Assembly (NCBI RefSeq): GCF_031432315.1
Contig: NZ_JAVKGO010000001.1
Span: 248,001 to 312,000 of the forward strand
Direction: 5' to 3'
From: Serpentinicella sp031432315
Lineage (GTDB): Bacteria; Bacillota; Clostridia; Peptostreptococcales; Natronincolaceae
Length of the DNA: 64,000 nt
The notes beneath the pieces are model-generated. The model was not told where the DNA came from and did no database searches. It saw only the letters and a program-made list of their open reading frames with translations. The position numbers were made by a program, and so were the translations under genes. Shown here piece after piece: positions 1 to 7,573 of this stretch. Every line of letters starts with the position of its first letter. The stretch's first letter is position 1.

Positions 1-755
1 ATCCTAACGGGATTATTCTTGTAACAGGACCAACCGGTAGTGGTAAAAGTACCACCCTGTATACAACCCTACAAGAAATAAGTACACCAGATAAAAACAT
101 TGTTACCGTCGAAGACCCAGTTGAAAATCAAATTAATGGAATCAATCAGGTTCAGGTAAACAATAAAGCTGGTATGACCTTTGCAAACGCACTACGGTCT
201 ATTTTGAGGCAAGATCCTGACATCATTATGATTGGAGAAATTCGTGATGCAGAAACCGCACAGATAGCCGTAAAAGCCTCTATTACAGGTCATTTAGTAT
301 TAAGTACAATGCATACCAATGATACAGCATCAACCGTAACTAGACTTGTAGATATGGGGCTAGAATCTTATTTGGTATCATCGTCATTAGTGGGTGTTGT
401 TGCCCAAAGACTAGTAAAAAGGATTTGTGAAAAATGCAAAATATCCTTTCAAGCAGATCCATTACAAAAAGAATTATTATATAAACAGGCAGATGAAACA
501 GTAACCTTACATAAAGGTACTGGGTGTCGCCATTGTAACGAAACGGGGTATAAGGGGAGAATTGCTATACACGAAGTGATGGCAATTAATAAAGATTTAA
601 GAATATTAATAGATAAAGAAGCCACAATAGACGAGATTAGAGATGCGGCAGTAAATCAAGGTATGATTACCCTAAAACAAAACTGCGTACAATTAGCACT
701 ACAGGGGATCACAACCACTGATGAAGTAATAAGAGTGGCCTATAGCTTGGATTAA
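1..755 (+). CDS. pilB: Type IV pilus assembly ATPase PilB, 3' part
   Basis: This is the C-terminal half of the hexameric ATPase that drives pilus extension; the 5' end lies outside the window and the reading frame is open from base 3. It shows a Walker A motif GPTGSGKST (bases 27-53), the Asp box around VEDPVE, a Walker B-like region DPDIIMIGEIRD, the His box (GHLVLSTMHTND), and a four-cysteine zinc site (CEKC ... CRHC) that is typical of PilB/GspE extension ATPases and absent from PilT. It is followed after 11 bases by pilT, so the two motors are co-transcribed. Assignment as PilB rather than a type II secretion GspE follows from the pilT/pilC/pilM neighbours. Confidence 0.95.
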   Translation, partial: PNGIILVTGPTGSGKSTTLYTTLQEISTPDKNIVTVEDPVENQINGINQVQVNNKAGMTFANALRSILRQDPDIIMIGEIRDAETAQIAVKASITGHLVLSTMHTNDTASTVTRLVDMGLESYLVSSSLVGVVAQRLVKRICEKCKISFQADPLQKELLYKQADETVTLHKGTGCRHCNETGYKGRIAIHEVMAINKDLRILIDKEATIDEIRDAAVNQGMITLKQNCVQLALQGITTTDEVIRVAYSLD

Positions 756-766
756 GGGGGATACGC

Positions 767-1822
767 ATGAATGCTATAGCATTACTAGAAAAAACACTAA
801 ATGCCGGTGCTTCTGACTTGCACATAACCGTTGGTGTTCCACCGGTTATCAGAATTAATGGGGACTTAGAACGATTAAAAGAGAATGCATTATTACCAAA
901 AGATACAGAAGATTTGGTAAAACAACTACTGAACCATCAGCAGTTCAAAGAACTAAACGAAAATGGAGAGTTGGATCTATCCTACTCCTTATCTAGTCTA
1001 GGCCGTTTCAGGATAAATATGTACAAACAGCGAGGTAGTTACGGTATGGCAGTTAGGGTTGTAGCTGGGAAAATACCCTCCTTTGAGGAACTTAAGCTAC
1101 CAGATTCCGTAAAGGATTTAGCAAGAAAAAGACGGGGGTTAATTCTAGTAACAGGCCCTACGGGAAGTGGTAAATCTACAACCTTAGCAGCAATGATTGA
1201 CTTGATAAATAAAGAAAGAAGTGGCCACATATTAACCCTAGAGGACCCTATCGAATACTTACATAAGCATAATAAAAGCATTGTTAACCAAAGGGAAATC
1301 GGTCACGATTCTAAAAACTTTACCAATGCCTTAAGGGCATCCCTAAGGCAAGACCCAGAGGTTATTCTTGTTGGAGAGATGAGAGACTTAGAAACGATAA
1401 GTATAGCAATTACTGCAGCAGAAACCGGTCACTTAGTTCTATCTACTTTACATACTTTGGGAGCTGCAAAAACAATAGATCGTGTAATAGACGTTTTTCC
1501 ACCCTACCAACAACAGCAAATAAGAGTTCAATTAGCTTCAGTAATAGAAGGGGTTATATCCCAACAACTAATACCAACCGCTGATGGAGAAAATCGAATT
1601 GGGGCCTTTGAAGTGATGATAGCAACAACTGCCATAAAAAACATGATCAGGGAAGGCAAAACCCATCAAGTCGCAAATGCAATTGCAACTGGCTCAAAAT
1701 ATGGGATGCAAACCATGGATAACGTGCTTTTAAAGTATTATCGAAACGCAATTATTACAAGAAAAACTTTTTTAAGCCAGGCAACAGACAAGGAGTTTGC
1801 ACTTAAATACGGCGGATATTAA
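767..1822 (+). CDS. pilT: Type IV pilus retraction ATPase PilT
   Basis: A 351-residue AAA-like motor that powers pilus retraction (twitching). Walker A GPTGSGKST is at about residues 130-138, an Asp box (LEDPIEY), Walker B region (DPEVILVGEMRD), His box (GHLVLSTLHT) and the C-terminal PilT hallmark AIKNMIREGK, which corresponds to the AIRNLIRE motif needed for retraction. It lacks the four-cysteine zinc site present in the upstream pilB, which separates the two. Length is normal for PilT (about 345-350). A GGGGG-rich ribosome site (aaggggga) precedes the ATG at 767. Confidence 0.96.
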   Translation: MNAIALLEKTLNAGASDLHITVGVPPVIRINGDLERLKENALLPKDTEDLVKQLLNHQQFKELNENGELDLSYSLSSLGRFRINMYKQRGSYGMAVRVVAGKIPSFEELKLPDSVKDLARKRRGLILVTGPTGSGKSTTLAAMIDLINKERSGHILTLEDPIEYLHKHNKSIVNQREIGHDSKNFTNALRASLRQDPEVILVGEMRDLETISIAITAAETGHLVLSTLHTLGAAKTIDRVIDVFPPYQQQQIRVQLASVIEGVISQQLIPTADGENRIGAFEVMIATTAIKNMIREGKTHQVANAIATGSKYGMQTMDNVLLKYYRNAIITRKTFLSQATDKEFALKYGGY

Positions 1823-1843
1823 AGAAATGTAAGGGGTGAGCTT

Positions 1844-3049
1844 ATGGCAACCTACAAATACAAGGCAATAACTAATGAAGGAAAAAATATAGAGGGTACC
1901 TACGAAGCATCAGACCAAGGTCAGGTTGTAAAAATGATAAGGGAACAAAAACAAATCCCTATAAAAATAAAAGAAATGAAAAAACAAAAAGACCTTGAAG
2001 ACTTCTCCTTCGGGGGAAAAGTCAATGCTAGAGAAATTGCGGTCTTCTGCCGCCAATTTCATACCATGTTAAATTCAGGCGTACCTATTGTAAAATGCTT
2101 AGACATTTTGCGAAGACAGACAGAAAACAAAAAGCTAAAAGAATCCCTAAATGAAATTTATGGAGATGTTCAAAAAGGTTTAATACTTTCCGATGCCCTA
2201 AAAAAACACAGAAAAGTATTTCCTGACCTCCTAGTAAATATGATAAAATCCGGAGAGCTTAGTGGAAGTCTTGATTCAGTAATAGACCGTATGGCAACCC
2301 ACTACGAAAAGGAATTTAAAATTAACAACAAAGTAAAAAGTGCCATGATGTACCCATTAATCGTTGCTATTGTAGCAGTATGTGTAGTTATTTTTATGCT
2401 GATGTTTGTATTCCCAACGTTTTTAGAAATGTTTGATGGAAGCGACCAGCCACTACCCGGTATAACCCAGCTACTATTAAATATCAGTGATTTAATGAGG
2501 GAATTTTGGTACATCTTATTCGGAGGTATTTTCGCAATTGTTTTTGGTACAAAAGCCGCTTATGAAACAGAAAAGGGCAAAAAAAATATTGATGGTTTAA
2601 TCCTTAAAATGCCCGTGATCAAAAACTCTATGCAAAAAATATACACATCTAGGTTTACAAGGACCCTAGCCACCTTGTTAGCAAGTGGGCTACCCTTAAT
2701 ACAAAGCTTAGATACCTCTGGAGAAATTATCGGCAATGCAGTTATGAGAGATGGACTGATACAAACAAAAGAAGACGTTAGAAAAGGTGCAGACCTTTCA
2801 AAAGCTGTAAAAAGAACGGGACTTTTTCCACCTATGGTAGACTCCATGATCCAAATAGGAGAAGAGTCCGGCTCCCTAGACAGCATTCTTCAAGAAACAG
2901 CAAATTTCTATGACGAAGAAACCGAAACCGCCATACAAAAGATGGTCGCATTAATTGAACCTCTTATGATCGTTACAATGGCATTAATCATCGGCTTTAT
3001 TGTAATTGCAATGATCCTTCCGATGTTTGAAATGATGAATACTATATAA
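1844..3049 (+). CDS. pilC: Type IV pilus inner-membrane platform protein PilC
   Basis: A 401-residue GspF/PilC family polytopic protein that links the cytoplasmic ATPases to the growing pilus. It has two tandem T2SSF cytoplasmic domains (about residues 65-190 and 270-395), each beginning with an F-type motif (FCRQFHTMLNSGVPIVKCL; FTRTLATLLASGLPLIQSL) and each followed by membrane spans: about 165-188, 220-238, and a C-terminal span at about 370-395. The length matches the family. It sits 21 bases after pilT, with the ribosome site aaggggtgag. Confidence 0.95.
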   Translation: MATYKYKAITNEGKNIEGTYEASDQGQVVKMIREQKQIPIKIKEMKKQKDLEDFSFGGKVNAREIAVFCRQFHTMLNSGVPIVKCLDILRRQTENKKLKESLNEIYGDVQKGLILSDALKKHRKVFPDLLVNMIKSGELSGSLDSVIDRMATHYEKEFKINNKVKSAMMYPLIVAIVAVCVVIFMLMFVFPTFLEMFDGSDQPLPGITQLLLNISDLMREFWYILFGGIFAIVFGTKAAYETEKGKKNIDGLILKMPVIKNSMQKIYTSRFTRTLATLLASGLPLIQSLDTSGEIIGNAVMRDGLIQTKEDVRKGADLSKAVKRTGLFPPMVDSMIQIGEESGSLDSILQETANFYDEETETAIQKMVALIEPLMIVTMALIIGFIVIAMILPMFEMMNTI

Positions 3050-3184
3050 TTATCTAATAAATAAAAGTTTCGATGTTAAATAAACTTAAACCTTTTGAAA
3101 GGGGTGATGCACTAAAGAAAAATTGGCAAGGAAACAAAAGTTTCATTTAGTTATCTAAATTATAATAAAAAGGAGAGATTTAAA
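3050..3184 (+). other. Leader between pilC and the major prepilin
   Basis: 135 bases without a gene. It holds a helix ACTAAA (3112-3117) with TTTAGT downstream (about 3147-3152) that encloses a perfect GAAAC-AAAA-GTTTC hairpin, preceded by an ACCTTT/AGGGGU helix near 3090-3106. A strong ribosome site (aaaaggagag) precedes the prepilin start at 3185. I see no T-rich terminator. The structured leader could set differential expression or stability of the abundant pilin transcript; this is inference. It does not fit the c-di-GMP riboswitch consensus (see rejected items). Confidence 0.4.
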
Positions 3185-3595
3185 ATGATTCAAGGAATTC
3201 AGAAAAGATTAAGAAACAGAAAAGGATTTACCCTAATTGAGTTAATCGTAGTAATCGCAATTCTTGGTATATTAGCAGCGATTGCAGTGCCAAGACTAGG
3301 TTCTTCAAGAGATGCTGCAGCGAACACAACTCATAATGGAAATGTACGTACTCTGCAAAGTGCAGCAATGATGTTTATAGCTGAAGAAGGAACGCCAAGC
3401 GAAGAGGAAACATGGAATAAAACCAAATTCGACGCAGATGAGGATGATATGGGCAAAAACGCAAGAAAATATCTTCAAGACTGGCCAGAAGTACCAAGAG
3501 GTTCAGAAGCATATACAGAAGATGCTGAATACGAAGTTAAAATTGGTACCAATGGGGATGTTACAGTCACTCCTGAAGCAGCTTCATTGGACTAA
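3185..3595 (+). CDS. pilA: Major type IV prepilin
   Basis: A 136-residue prepilin. After a 13-residue basic leader it has the class III signal KG/FTLIELIVVIAILGI, with cleavage expected after Gly14 and Glu at mature position 5, then the hydrophobic alpha1 helix. The rest is a short globular domain with acidic character ending in a beta-rich segment (EYEVKIGTNGDVTVTP). No cysteine pair is present, as in many Gram-positive pilins. It is the best ribosome-site pilin in the cluster, so it is probably the major subunit; that ranking is inferred from the aaaaggagag site and the position right after pilC. Confidence 0.9.
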   Translation: MIQGIQKRLRNRKGFTLIELIVVIAILGILAAIAVPRLGSSRDAAANTTHNGNVRTLQSAAMMFIAEEGTPSEEETWNKTKFDADEDDMGKNARKYLQDWPEVPRGSEAYTEDAEYEVKIGTNGDVTVTPEAASLD

Positions 3596-3606
3596 ATTCA
3601 TTTAGT
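3591..3606 (+). other. Small hairpin between the two prepilin genes
   Basis: ACTAAAT-TC-ATTTAGT is a perfect 7-base inverted repeat that includes the stop codon of the first prepilin and ends three bases before the ATG of the second. There is no T tract, so it is not a typical terminator. It could stabilise the 3' end of the pilin message or limit translation of the next gene. Confidence 0.4.
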
Positions 3607-3608
3607 AA

Positions 3609-3914
3609 ATGTTAAACAATAAAGGCTTTATCCTAATTGAGCTGGTTATTGTTATTGGTACAATAAGCATATTAGCTTTTTTAGTGGTACCTAAATATGT
3701 AGATTATTCTGACTTGGCTAAAGAAAGGGTTGTCGAATCCGATGCTAGGGTTATTCAAGGGGTGGTTGCAGTATACTATGCAAACAATCAAGCGTTCCCA
3801 AAAATTTTAGAGGATTTGGAAGCCTATCTTGATGTTAATGGCTTGAAAAACCGGTATAAAGATATTGATTTTGACGCTAATACAGGGAAGGTTACCCTTG
3901 TAGTAGACGAATAA
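3609..3914 (+). CDS. Minor type IV prepilin-like protein
   Basis: A 101-residue protein with a very short leader MLNNKG followed by FILIELVIVIGTISILAFLV, so it keeps the prepilin peptidase site (Gly6/Phe7), Glu5 of the mature form and a hydrophobic helix. The remaining domain is only about 70 residues. No Shine-Dalgarno sequence is visible upstream of the ATG; a hairpin covers the gap from the preceding prepilin stop, so expression should be lower than that of the upstream pilin. It is probably a minor pilin or pseudopilin that primes or caps the pilus. Confidence 0.8.
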   Translation: MLNNKGFILIELVIVIGTISILAFLVVPKYVDYSDLAKERVVESDARVIQGVVAVYYANNQAFPKILEDLEAYLDVNGLKNRYKDIDFDANTGKVTLVVDE

Positions 3915-3942
3915 TAAACTTAAAGTGAGAGGTTGTAAATAT

Positions 3943-4710
3943 ATGGAAGAAACTATCTTTATAACAATTGTTGCTATTTTAATAGGTTCATTTCTAAATG
4001 TGGTTATTTATCGCATACCTAAAAATGAGTCAATCGTATTTCCAGCCTCTCATTGCTTCAGTTGTAATGCTGACTTAAAGGCCTGGGATTTGATTCCGGT
4101 TTTAAGTTACCTATCAACAAAGGGTAAATGCAGATACTGCGGGGAAGGTATTTCCCTGCAGTATCCTATTATTGAACTAATGAACGGTTTGCTTTATTTC
4201 CTATTATACCTTCAGTTTGGCTTATCGATACAATTTTTGTTTGTTGCACTATTAACCAGCTTATTATTAGCTGTTAGTGTAATTGACTTGTACCATCAAA
4301 TTATACCCGATGAAATGGTGTTGTTTGGCATTGGCCTTTGGTTCGCTTATAAAGTATCCAGTTACTTTACAAATGCTCAAATAGGAGTAGTTGATAGCAT
4401 TGCTGGATTTTTATTAGGTGGTGGAATATTGCTACTCATTGCTATTGTTTCAAAAGGAGGCATGGGTGGTGGTGATATTAAGCTTATGGGAATGCTAGGG
4501 TTATGGCTCGGGTGGAAATATACGTTGCTGACCATGTTCTTATCCTTTTTTATTGGGGCTATAATCACCCTTGGTTTACTGGCACTTAAGTTAAAAGGCA
4601 GAAAGGATTTTATTCCCTTTGGACCTTTTATTGCAATAGCTGCCTTTCTAATGATCATCTATGGGGATATTATTTTTGACGCATATCTAAAATTGGTTTT
4701 CAGTTTTTAA
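3943..4710 (+). CDS. pilD: Prepilin peptidase / N-methyltransferase PilD
   Basis: A polytopic aspartyl protease of the A24 family that cleaves the prepilins above and methylates their new N-terminus. The N-terminal cytoplasmic loop has the zinc-binding cysteine pairs (CFSC and CRYC). The two catalytic Asp are in the VIDLYHQIIPDE segment and in the GGMGGGDIKLMG motif (the GxGD site). About seven hydrophobic spans follow. I chose the ATG at 3943, which has AGAGG ten bases upstream; a GTG at 3925 would add six residues but has no ribosome site. Length 255 is normal. Confidence 0.93.
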   Translation: MEETIFITIVAILIGSFLNVVIYRIPKNESIVFPASHCFSCNADLKAWDLIPVLSYLSTKGKCRYCGEGISLQYPIIELMNGLLYFLLYLQFGLSIQFLFVALLTSLLLAVSVIDLYHQIIPDEMVLFGIGLWFAYKVSSYFTNAQIGVVDSIAGFLLGGGILLLIAIVSKGGMGGGDIKLMGMLGLWLGWKYTLLTMFLSFFIGAIITLGLLALKLKGRKDFIPFGPFIAIAAFLMIIYGDIIFDAYLKLVFSF

Positions 4711-4718
4711 ACCATTTT

Positions 4719-4821
4719 AAATACTTTCAAAGGGATTGAAAGTATTTAATTAAGAAAATAATGTAATGGTGCAGAAACTTTGTCTACATAATATTATTAT
4801 GTTATTTTCTTAGTTAAATAC
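4719..4821. repeat. Two overlapping inverted repeats between pilD and pilM
   Basis: Just after pilD there is a perfect 12-bp hairpin (4719-4730 with 4736-4747, loop AGGGA). Overlapping its right end is a larger inverted repeat with 20-nt arms, GTATTTAATTAAGAAAATAA (4742-4761) and its partner at 4802-4821, differing at one position (G-T pair), enclosing 40 bases. The two folds share 4742-4747 and exclude each other. Neither is followed by a T tract. It may be a processing or attenuation structure, or a small palindromic element; no target-site duplication was recognised. Confidence 0.7.
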
Positions 4822-4872
4822 AATTTTCATTCTTTTGTTAGTCCTATCTTAATATAAAAGGGGGAGTCGATC

Positions 4873-5946
4873 TTGAAAAGCAAGCTAAAAACCATGCTTG
4901 GCAAAGAAATGATTGCGATTGACATCGGAAGCCAATCAACGCAGTTAGTTGAAGGAGTAAAGTTTAAAAAGGGAATTGTTGTTAAAAAAGCTGTTAGCTT
5001 CGAGACGCCAAAGGATACTTATGAAAATGGCCATATAATAGATTTTAACAAAGTAAGTAATTACTTAGATAGTAAACTGACAGAGCATAAATTTAAATCT
5101 AATTTACCAACGGTTTGCACCCTAGAAAGTTCTAACATTATTACCCGTGAGATTTCACTTCCTTATACAAAACCTAAAGACTTAAGAAGGTCTATTGAAT
5201 ATGAGGTTGGCCAATATTTGCCCGTTGAGGTCAATAAATATGTTGTACAATACAAATTAATAGAAGTATTTTTTGAAAGGGACGTAAAAAAAGCTAGGAT
5301 TTTAATTGCAGCTCTACCAAGGGACATAGCAGAGGACTATTTTAACTTGGTAAATAGCTTGCATCTAAAACCCCAAGCTTTAGATATTCATTCAAATGCG
5401 ATAAATCAATTGTTTGATCCAAAATTCGAAATTAATGATGGGATACATATTCAAGATAAAACCCTAGCACTCCTTGACATTGGTTATAACCAGCTAAATG
5501 TAATAATTGTAAAAAATGGAATCTTTAAGTTTAGTCGTTTATTAAACATTGGTATTAAAGATATTGATACGAACATTATGGATGCCTTAGGCATTAATAT
5601 GGAAGAAGCGACAAAAAGGCGTAACCTAATTAGAGATTTAAGAGATAATGCTGATGCTACAGAATATGGAAAAACAATAAAAGCTGCCCAGGATGCTGTT
5701 GATTCATGGAACGAAGCAATACAACGGATTTTTAGATACTATACCAGTCGTAGCTCGGAAAATAATATCAATATGATTTATATTTATGGTGGTGCAGTAC
5801 ATATTACAGGATTAAATGGTTATTTAAAAGCTTTCTTTAACCTACCAACTTATAAAATCGAAAAAGTCAATAGTGTTGAATTTAAAAATGATCCGGGAAA
5901 TATTAGTCCATTCTTAAATTCTATTGGCGCCATAATGGGACGATAG
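4873..5946 (+). CDS. pilM: Type IV pilus assembly protein PilM
   Basis: A 357-residue actin-fold cytoplasmic ATPase that binds the N-terminus of PilN and tethers the PilN-PilO pair. Nucleotide-binding signatures are IAIDIGSQSTQLVEG near residue 15-29, LLDIGYNQLNVIIV near 197-210 and YIYGGAVHITGL near 302-313. Translation begins at a TTG preceded by gggggag. It opens the pilMNO block, downstream of the inverted repeats at 4719-4821, so the block may be transcribed partly on its own. Confidence 0.93.
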   Translation: MKSKLKTMLGKEMIAIDIGSQSTQLVEGVKFKKGIVVKKAVSFETPKDTYENGHIIDFNKVSNYLDSKLTEHKFKSNLPTVCTLESSNIITREISLPYTKPKDLRRSIEYEVGQYLPVEVNKYVVQYKLIEVFFERDVKKARILIAALPRDIAEDYFNLVNSLHLKPQALDIHSNAINQLFDPKFEINDGIHIQDKTLALLDIGYNQLNVIIVKNGIFKFSRLLNIGIKDIDTNIMDALGINMEEATKRRNLIRDLRDNADATEYGKTIKAAQDAVDSWNEAIQRIFRYYTSRSSENNINMIYIYGGAVHITGLNGYLKAFFNLPTYKIEKVNSVEFKNDPGNISPFLNSIGAIMGR

Positions 5947-5957
5947 GAGGTAAGAAA

Positions 5958-6521
5958 ATGAAAAACATTAACTTTTTTGAACCATTCTTAAGTAATAAAG
6001 AATTACAAACATTTAATATCAAGCGGGTACTAATGCCTGTTGTTTTTGCTATTTTTATACTGATGATGGTATATCCATTACTTAATTTTGTACAAATTCA
6101 GTCGATGCGTTCAGATATAACAAGTTTAGAAAAGACCTTAAACAATCCAACTATTCGTGAAAAGTCCACTGTCATTCAAGAGAAAAAAGCACAAAACACG
6201 GAAATGAAAAACCAAATTCGTACAATTGCAACGATTGATAATAAAGTGGATGTATTAAATAAAATCGATGAAGATATGTTGTTTGAGTTTAGGAGTTTAA
6301 TACCGGATCCTGTTGTGCTAACAAGTATGACCTTCGTAGGTTATAACGGTCAGGTGCATGGAATTGCAAGGAATACACAAGCAATAGCAGAATTTGAAAA
6401 CAGACTAAGAAACAATAATCGCTTTGAACAAATTTTTATACCAAGCATCTCTAAACAAGATTCAGGTTATCAGTTCTCGATATCATTTGTAGCAAAGGAT
6501 GTGGAATTATGGGAGGAATAA
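5958..6521 (+). CDS. pilN: Type IV pilus assembly protein PilN
   Basis: A 187-residue bitopic protein with a short cytoplasmic N-terminus carrying the PilN-type NINFFEPF motif (the expected PilM-binding segment), one membrane span at about residues 24-46, a coiled-coil stretch (about 50-90) and a small ferredoxin-like extracellular domain. Start ATG has aggaggt upstream. The stop overlaps the start of the next gene by 13 bases, implying translational coupling and stoichiometric synthesis with PilO. Confidence 0.88.
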   Translation: MKNINFFEPFLSNKELQTFNIKRVLMPVVFAIFILMMVYPLLNFVQIQSMRSDITSLEKTLNNPTIREKSTVIQEKKAQNTEMKNQIRTIATIDNKVDVLNKIDEDMLFEFRSLIPDPVVLTSMTFVGYNGQVHGIARNTQAIAEFENRLRNNNRFEQIFIPSISKQDSGYQFSISFVAKDVELWEE

Positions 6522-7312
6522 GCATTTCAAAAAGAGAAAAAACAATTTTAATGGCCCTAGGCGTTGTTGTTTTTCTGTGGGGATATAATAACTTAATACT
6601 AACCCGTCAAGTTTCACAAGTTACAAATTTATCAGAGGAATTAGCAACAAAAGAAATGGAATATATGGAAATACAGAACAATTTAAATTTGGAGCAACAA
6701 ATTGAAAATGAGTACGAAAGATTAACGGAAGAAATTATAAAAGCGGCTGAAAACTATTTCACTCATTTAAATCAAGAGGAACTAATTTTATTACTGAATA
6801 TTTTTTCAAATAAGAGCAATATACAGTTTAGCAACATGGGCTTTACCCAACCAAGGATAGAATACTTAGATGAAGACGAGAATATTCCACTAGAAGTGGT
6901 AAGCTTAAGTTTAGCTTATACTGGCAGCAATAGTGGGTTAGATCGCTTAATAAGAGAAATCGAGGAATTCGATAAAAAGATTATGATTAGTCAATTAAGC
7001 ACTGGAACTGACGACCAAGGCATTTCAGGGAATATGACTTTAGACTTCTATACATTAGGCGAAATAATAGCCTACAGAGATAGTATTTTTGATGAATCCT
7101 ATCCAACCCTTAACCCAAAAGTTAATCCATTTGCTTCGAACAGTGGAAGAATACAACAAAATGACATGGCTTCAGAAGAACCTACTGAAGATGAGACTGA
7201 AACAGATTTGGTAACCGAAGGTGAAGTAGAAGAAAATGAAGAACTTGAAGATGAAGAACGAGAAGATGATCAATCAGATACTGATGAAACCCTGAAAGAA
7301 AATGAAGAATAG
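6509..7312 (+). CDS. pilO: PilO-like pilus assembly protein with acidic tail
   Basis: A 267-residue bitopic protein: short basic N-terminus, one span at about residues 12-28, a coiled coil (about 32-85) and a PilO-like domain to about 215, followed by a low-complexity C-terminal tail. In the last 47 residues about 26 are Asp/Glu and only two are Lys/Arg. PilO proteins normally end at about 180-210 residues, so the tail is an addition. It would face the cell wall. The gene overlaps pilN by 13 bases and ends the operon; a hairpin terminator follows. Identity rests on position after pilMN and topology. Confidence 0.8.
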   Translation: MGGISISKREKTILMALGVVVFLWGYNNLILTRQVSQVTNLSEELATKEMEYMEIQNNLNLEQQIENEYERLTEEIIKAAENYFTHLNQEELILLLNIFSNKSNIQFSNMGFTQPRIEYLDEDENIPLEVVSLSLAYTGSNSGLDRLIREIEEFDKKIMISQLSTGTDDQGISGNMTLDFYTLGEIIAYRDSIFDESYPTLNPKVNPFASNSGRIQQNDMASEEPTEDETETDLVTEGEVEENEELEDEEREDDQSDTDETLKENEE

Positions 7313-7327
7313 TTATTGAATCATTAG

Positions 7328-7405
7328 GAGACAATTTGACGTCACTCCTCTAAAATATGATCTGCGATTATATTTTATGAGTTTGTCGGTTGTCTCATCT
7401 TTTTT
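7328..7405 (+). terminator. Terminator of the pil operon
   Basis: GAGACAA (7328-7334) pairs with TTGTCTC (7390-7396), with an inner GAC/GTC pairing and an internal TAAAATAT/ATATTTTA stem, followed by atctttttt. This large branched hairpin with a T run ends the pil transcript 15 bases after pilO. Confidence 0.75.
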
Positions 7406-7491
7406 GAAAAATTGGCTATTGATTTTATCTTCGAAAGTTATATATTTTATAAAATCTAGCAATACTGCTTTTATTTTGTTTTTATTATTGT

Positions 7492-7520
7492 TTGTAGATT
7501 AGTCCATAATAGTGTAAAAT
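7492..7520 (+). promoter_or_regulatory. Candidate sigma-A promoter of ftsK
   Basis: TTGTAG (7492-7497) and TAAAAT (7515-7520) are separated by 17 bases. The -10 is good and the -35 matches only the TTG half of the consensus. It lies 54 bases before the ftsK start and after the pil terminator. Confidence 0.4.
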
Positions 7521-7573
7521 ATAGAAGGTATAGTGATATTAAAATATACGTTGTTATATTTAGAGGTGATTTT

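Noticed and set aside
1039..1281. Long opposite-strand frames inside pilT, pilC, mutL, lexA region and others.
   Set aside because: They are shadows of strongly conserved genes, without ribosome sites or recognisable products.
3088..3118. A c-di-GMP-I (GEMM) riboswitch-like stretch upstream of the major prepilin (AAACC, short stem, GATGCACTAAAG).
   Set aside because: The essential GACGCAAAG core and the 3' GG-GC-GGTTGCC receptor half are absent; only the general AACC-stem resemblance remains.
4742..4821. Inverted repeat as an intrinsic terminator of pilD.
   Set aside because: No T tract on either side and a 40-base loop; kept as a repeat or regulatory fold instead.
6521..6535. An ATT start for pilO at about 6524, after GGGAGGA.
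   Set aside because: The ATG at 6509 is normal, in frame and has an aaggatg site upstream; a non-standard start is not needed.
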